Source: Brooklawnia sp963780175 (GTDB lineage Bacteria > Actinomycetota > Actinomycetes > Propionibacteriales > Propionibacteriaceae). Taken from it: DNA of 64,000 nt. The notes below the pieces were generated by a model. The model was not told where the DNA came from. It saw only the letters and a list, made by a program, of their open reading frames with translations, and ran no database searches. Made by a program: the position numbers and the translations under genes. The stretch is from positions 868,001 to 932,000 of the forward strand of contig CAWAAT010000001.1 in the NCBI GenBank assembly GCA_963780175.1, given 5' to 3'. How positions within the stretch are numbered: the stretch's first letter is position 1; the number at the start of each line of letters is the position of its first letter. Below, in pieces: positions 62,528 through 64,000 of this stretch.

Positions 62528-63001
62528 TCAGTGACGGCTGCCAACGCCTGGCTGCACCGGCGAAGGCGACAACGCGTTGGTACGACCCTCGCGTGCGTCG
62601 CGCACCACCTGGGCGACGTCGTTGGGTAGCCGGATCGGATCAACCGGGTAGGGAGACACGGCTTCTGCACGCGACCAGGTGGCCAGCCAGGCGTCCGCCA
62701 CCCGGGCGATCAGCATGACCACAGGCGGGGAGCCGGGGATCTCGTCCTTGATCTGATGAGACAGCCCCATCCCACCCGGAACGGCCTCCCCGTCGAACAC
62801 TGCAACGTCGAAGGACTCCTTCTCCATCGCGACAATGGCAGCCGGCTGGGTGGCGAACTCGGTGATCTGTACTTCTGGGAGATCGGCAGCGATCTTGCGG
62901 CCGAGTGCGAGCCTGATCTGCTCACGGACCACACGGTCACTGGAATAGACAATCACCTTCAAGACATCGGAGGTGGTCTGTGCCGAAGCGTCTGCGCTCA
63001 T
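62528..63001 (-). CDS. lone receiver-like protein, atypical
   Basis: A 157-residue protein with a CheY-like fold and no output domain: VLKVIVYSSDRVVREQI, then VAVFDGEAVPGGMG with the candidate phosphoacceptor Asp, then PVVMLIARVADAW. The conserved lysine of receivers, normally in a K-P dipeptide, is missing; the matching place reads YPVDPIRLP. It may be a pseudo-receiver. GAGGA precedes ATG 63001, so the longer frame to 63037 is unlikely. Related proteins occur beside trpD in other actinobacteria; no cognate kinase is visible here. Confidence 0.75.
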   Translation of the reverse strand: MSADASAQTTSDVLKVIVYSSDRVVREQIRLALGRKIAADLPEVQITEFATQPAAIVAMEKESFDVAVFDGEAVPGGMGLSHQIKDEIPGSPPVVMLIARVADAWLATWSRAEAVSPYPVDPIRLPNDVAQVVRDAREGRTNALSPSPVQPGVGSRH

Positions 63002-63165
63002 GGATTTTCCTCGCCCCTCACCTGCCGGATCCACCAAGAGATGCCGGCGCCACTGGTCATCAAGATGCTAGCGCCTCCAATCCGCAAGTTCACTCGGGGT
63101 GCACGAACGCCCAGACCCCGCCCGTCCATGTGGAGTGCCGCCGCCCGATTCCTGACTCGGCCCGC

Positions 63166-63171
63166 GACAAT
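63166..63171 (+). promoter_or_regulatory. possible -10 box of guaB1
   Basis: GACAAT, then 6 nt to GTG 63178. Weaker than the other leaderless promoters because the first base is not T. Confidence 0.35.
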
Positions 63172-63177
63172 GGACGA

Positions 63178-64000
63178 GTGCGATTCCTCAGCAGCAGACC
63201 TCCCCATGATCTGACCTACAGCGACGTCTTCATGACACCCAACCGCAGCACCGTGACGTCGAGGCTGGACGTGGACCTCACCTCGACAGACGGGATCGGC
63301 CTGCCTTTGCCTCTGGTGGTGGCCAACATGACCGCCATCTCGGGGCGGCGGATGGCGGAGACGATCGCGCGCCGTGGCGGTCTGGCCGTCCTTCCGCAGG
63401 ACATCCCCGTGGACGTGCTGGCGGAGTCCATCGCCCGCGTGAAACGAGCCCCCACCGTTTTCGAGACCCCAGTCACGGTGGCGGCAACCACCACCGTGGG
63501 CGAGGCCATGAATCTGATGACCAAACGAGCCCACGGCGTGGTGGTGGTGGTTGACGGCGATCGCGTCCCGCTCGGCCTGGTCAGCGAGTCCGAGACCAAA
63601 GGGGTCGACCGGTTCTCCCAGGTCCACGAGGTGATGATCACCAATCTCACACTGGTCAGTCAGGACACCGTCCCGCAGGACGTCTTCGACACGCTGACAG
63701 CCAACCGCCAACGACTGGCGGTCGCCGTGGACGCCAGCGGCGCCCTCGTCGGAGTGATGTCAGCCAAGGGCGCCCTGCGCTCGGCCATCTACCGCCCTGC
63801 TCTCGACGCGCAGGGTCGGCTGCGGGTTGCCGTGGCGATCGGCATCAGTGGCGACTCCGCCGGACGCGCCCATTCGCTGCTCGAAGCGGGCGCGGACGTC
63901 CTGGTGCTGGACACCGCGCACGGTCATCAGCAACGCATGCTCGACGCCCTTGCCGCCGTGCTGCCGGTGCGCGACACGTTCGCTGAACAATCGGGGCTCC
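63178..64000 (+). CDS. guaB1: IMP dehydrogenase family protein GuaB1, 5' part
   Basis: An IMPDH/GMP-reductase superfamily TIM barrel with an inserted CBS pair, open to the window end (274 codons seen). N-terminal block: DLTYSDVFMTPNRS and LPLVVANMTAISGRRMAE; CBS pair about residues 95-205 (VAATTTVGEAMNLM; VSQDTVPQDVFDTLTAN); barrel resumes with VAVAIGISGD and ADVLVLDTAHGHQ. The order and sequence fit actinobacterial GuaB1, reported as a GMP reductase in mycobacteria rather than an IMP dehydrogenase. The catalytic Cys loop is beyond the window. The start is GTG 63178; GGACGA before it is a poor ribosome site, consistent with a leaderless message. Confidence 0.88.
   Translation, partial: MRFLSSRPPHDLTYSDVFMTPNRSTVTSRLDVDLTSTDGIGLPLPLVVANMTAISGRRMAETIARRGGLAVLPQDIPVDVLAESIARVKRAPTVFETPVTVAATTTVGEAMNLMTKRAHGVVVVVDGDRVPLGLVSESETKGVDRFSQVHEVMITNLTLVSQDTVPQDVFDTLTANRQRLAVAVDASGALVGVMSAKGALRSAIYRPALDAQGRLRVAVAIGISGDSAGRAHSLLEAGADVLVLDTAHGHQQRMLDALAAVLPVRDTFAEQSGL

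Overview
The window comes from a high-GC actinobacterium. Evidence: a complete actinobacterial division and cell-wall (dcw) cluster, a DAP-type MurE signature (DNPR), class II DAHP synthase, a PASTA kinase beside a prenyl synthase and aroG (close to the mycobacterial idsA2-pknL-aroG order), and a mycobacterial-type LexA box. Propionibacteriales/Propionibacteriaceae is my guess at the lineage; it is inference, not shown by any single marker here.

Layout. 1-15541 (minus strand): mraZ, rsmH, ftsL, ftsI, murE, murF, mraY, murD, ftsW, murG, murC, ftsQ and the 5' part of ftsZ, mostly joined by ATGA/GTGA overlaps. The cluster is headed by a four-copy, 10-bp-period operator (probable MraZ autoregulation) and has a branched RNA structure between mraZ and rsmH. 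15741-20175 (plus): moxR, DUF58 and transglutaminase operon. 20251-28512: DUF3040 protein, a multiply broken alcohol dehydrogenase pseudogene, an SOS-controlled translesion operon (DUF6504, HEPN protein, dnaE2, dinB) reading from a perfect LexA box, and a GDPD. 28700-30516: a secreted glucosaminidase with a very long Thr/Pro/Ser linker, frameshifted in a poly-C tract. 30610-44939: HelD, divergent metF/prenyl synthase, an unknown protein, PASTA kinase, DMT transporter, MBL hydrolase, threonine aldolase with aroG, a tandem PlsC pair (one apparently catalytically dead), an esterase and a small membrane protein. 44951-49563: a frameshifted HExxH protein, a Cys-rich small protein, an M23 peptidase, a DEDD exonuclease/GIY-YIG fusion and a stand-alone RAM domain protein. 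49564-58053: one giant gene for a cyclic beta-1,2-glucan synthase-like enzyme. 58174-64000: cyclophilin, a sunset-domain membrane protein, an HTH regulator with an A24 prepilin peptidase behind a repeat-rich region, trpD, a lone degenerate receiver protein and the 5' part of guaB1.

Many genes act on the envelope: lipid II synthesis and septation (dcw), wall hydrolases (glucosaminidase, M23), PASTA kinase, prenyl chains, phospholipid acylation, and a periplasmic glucan. The most distinctive recurrent signal is a TANNNT -10 box placed 6-7 nt before the start codon in at least eight genes, implying leaderless transcripts. No tRNA, rRNA, CRISPR array, insertion sequence or prophage was seen. Several genes carry frameshifts, either real decay or sequencing error.
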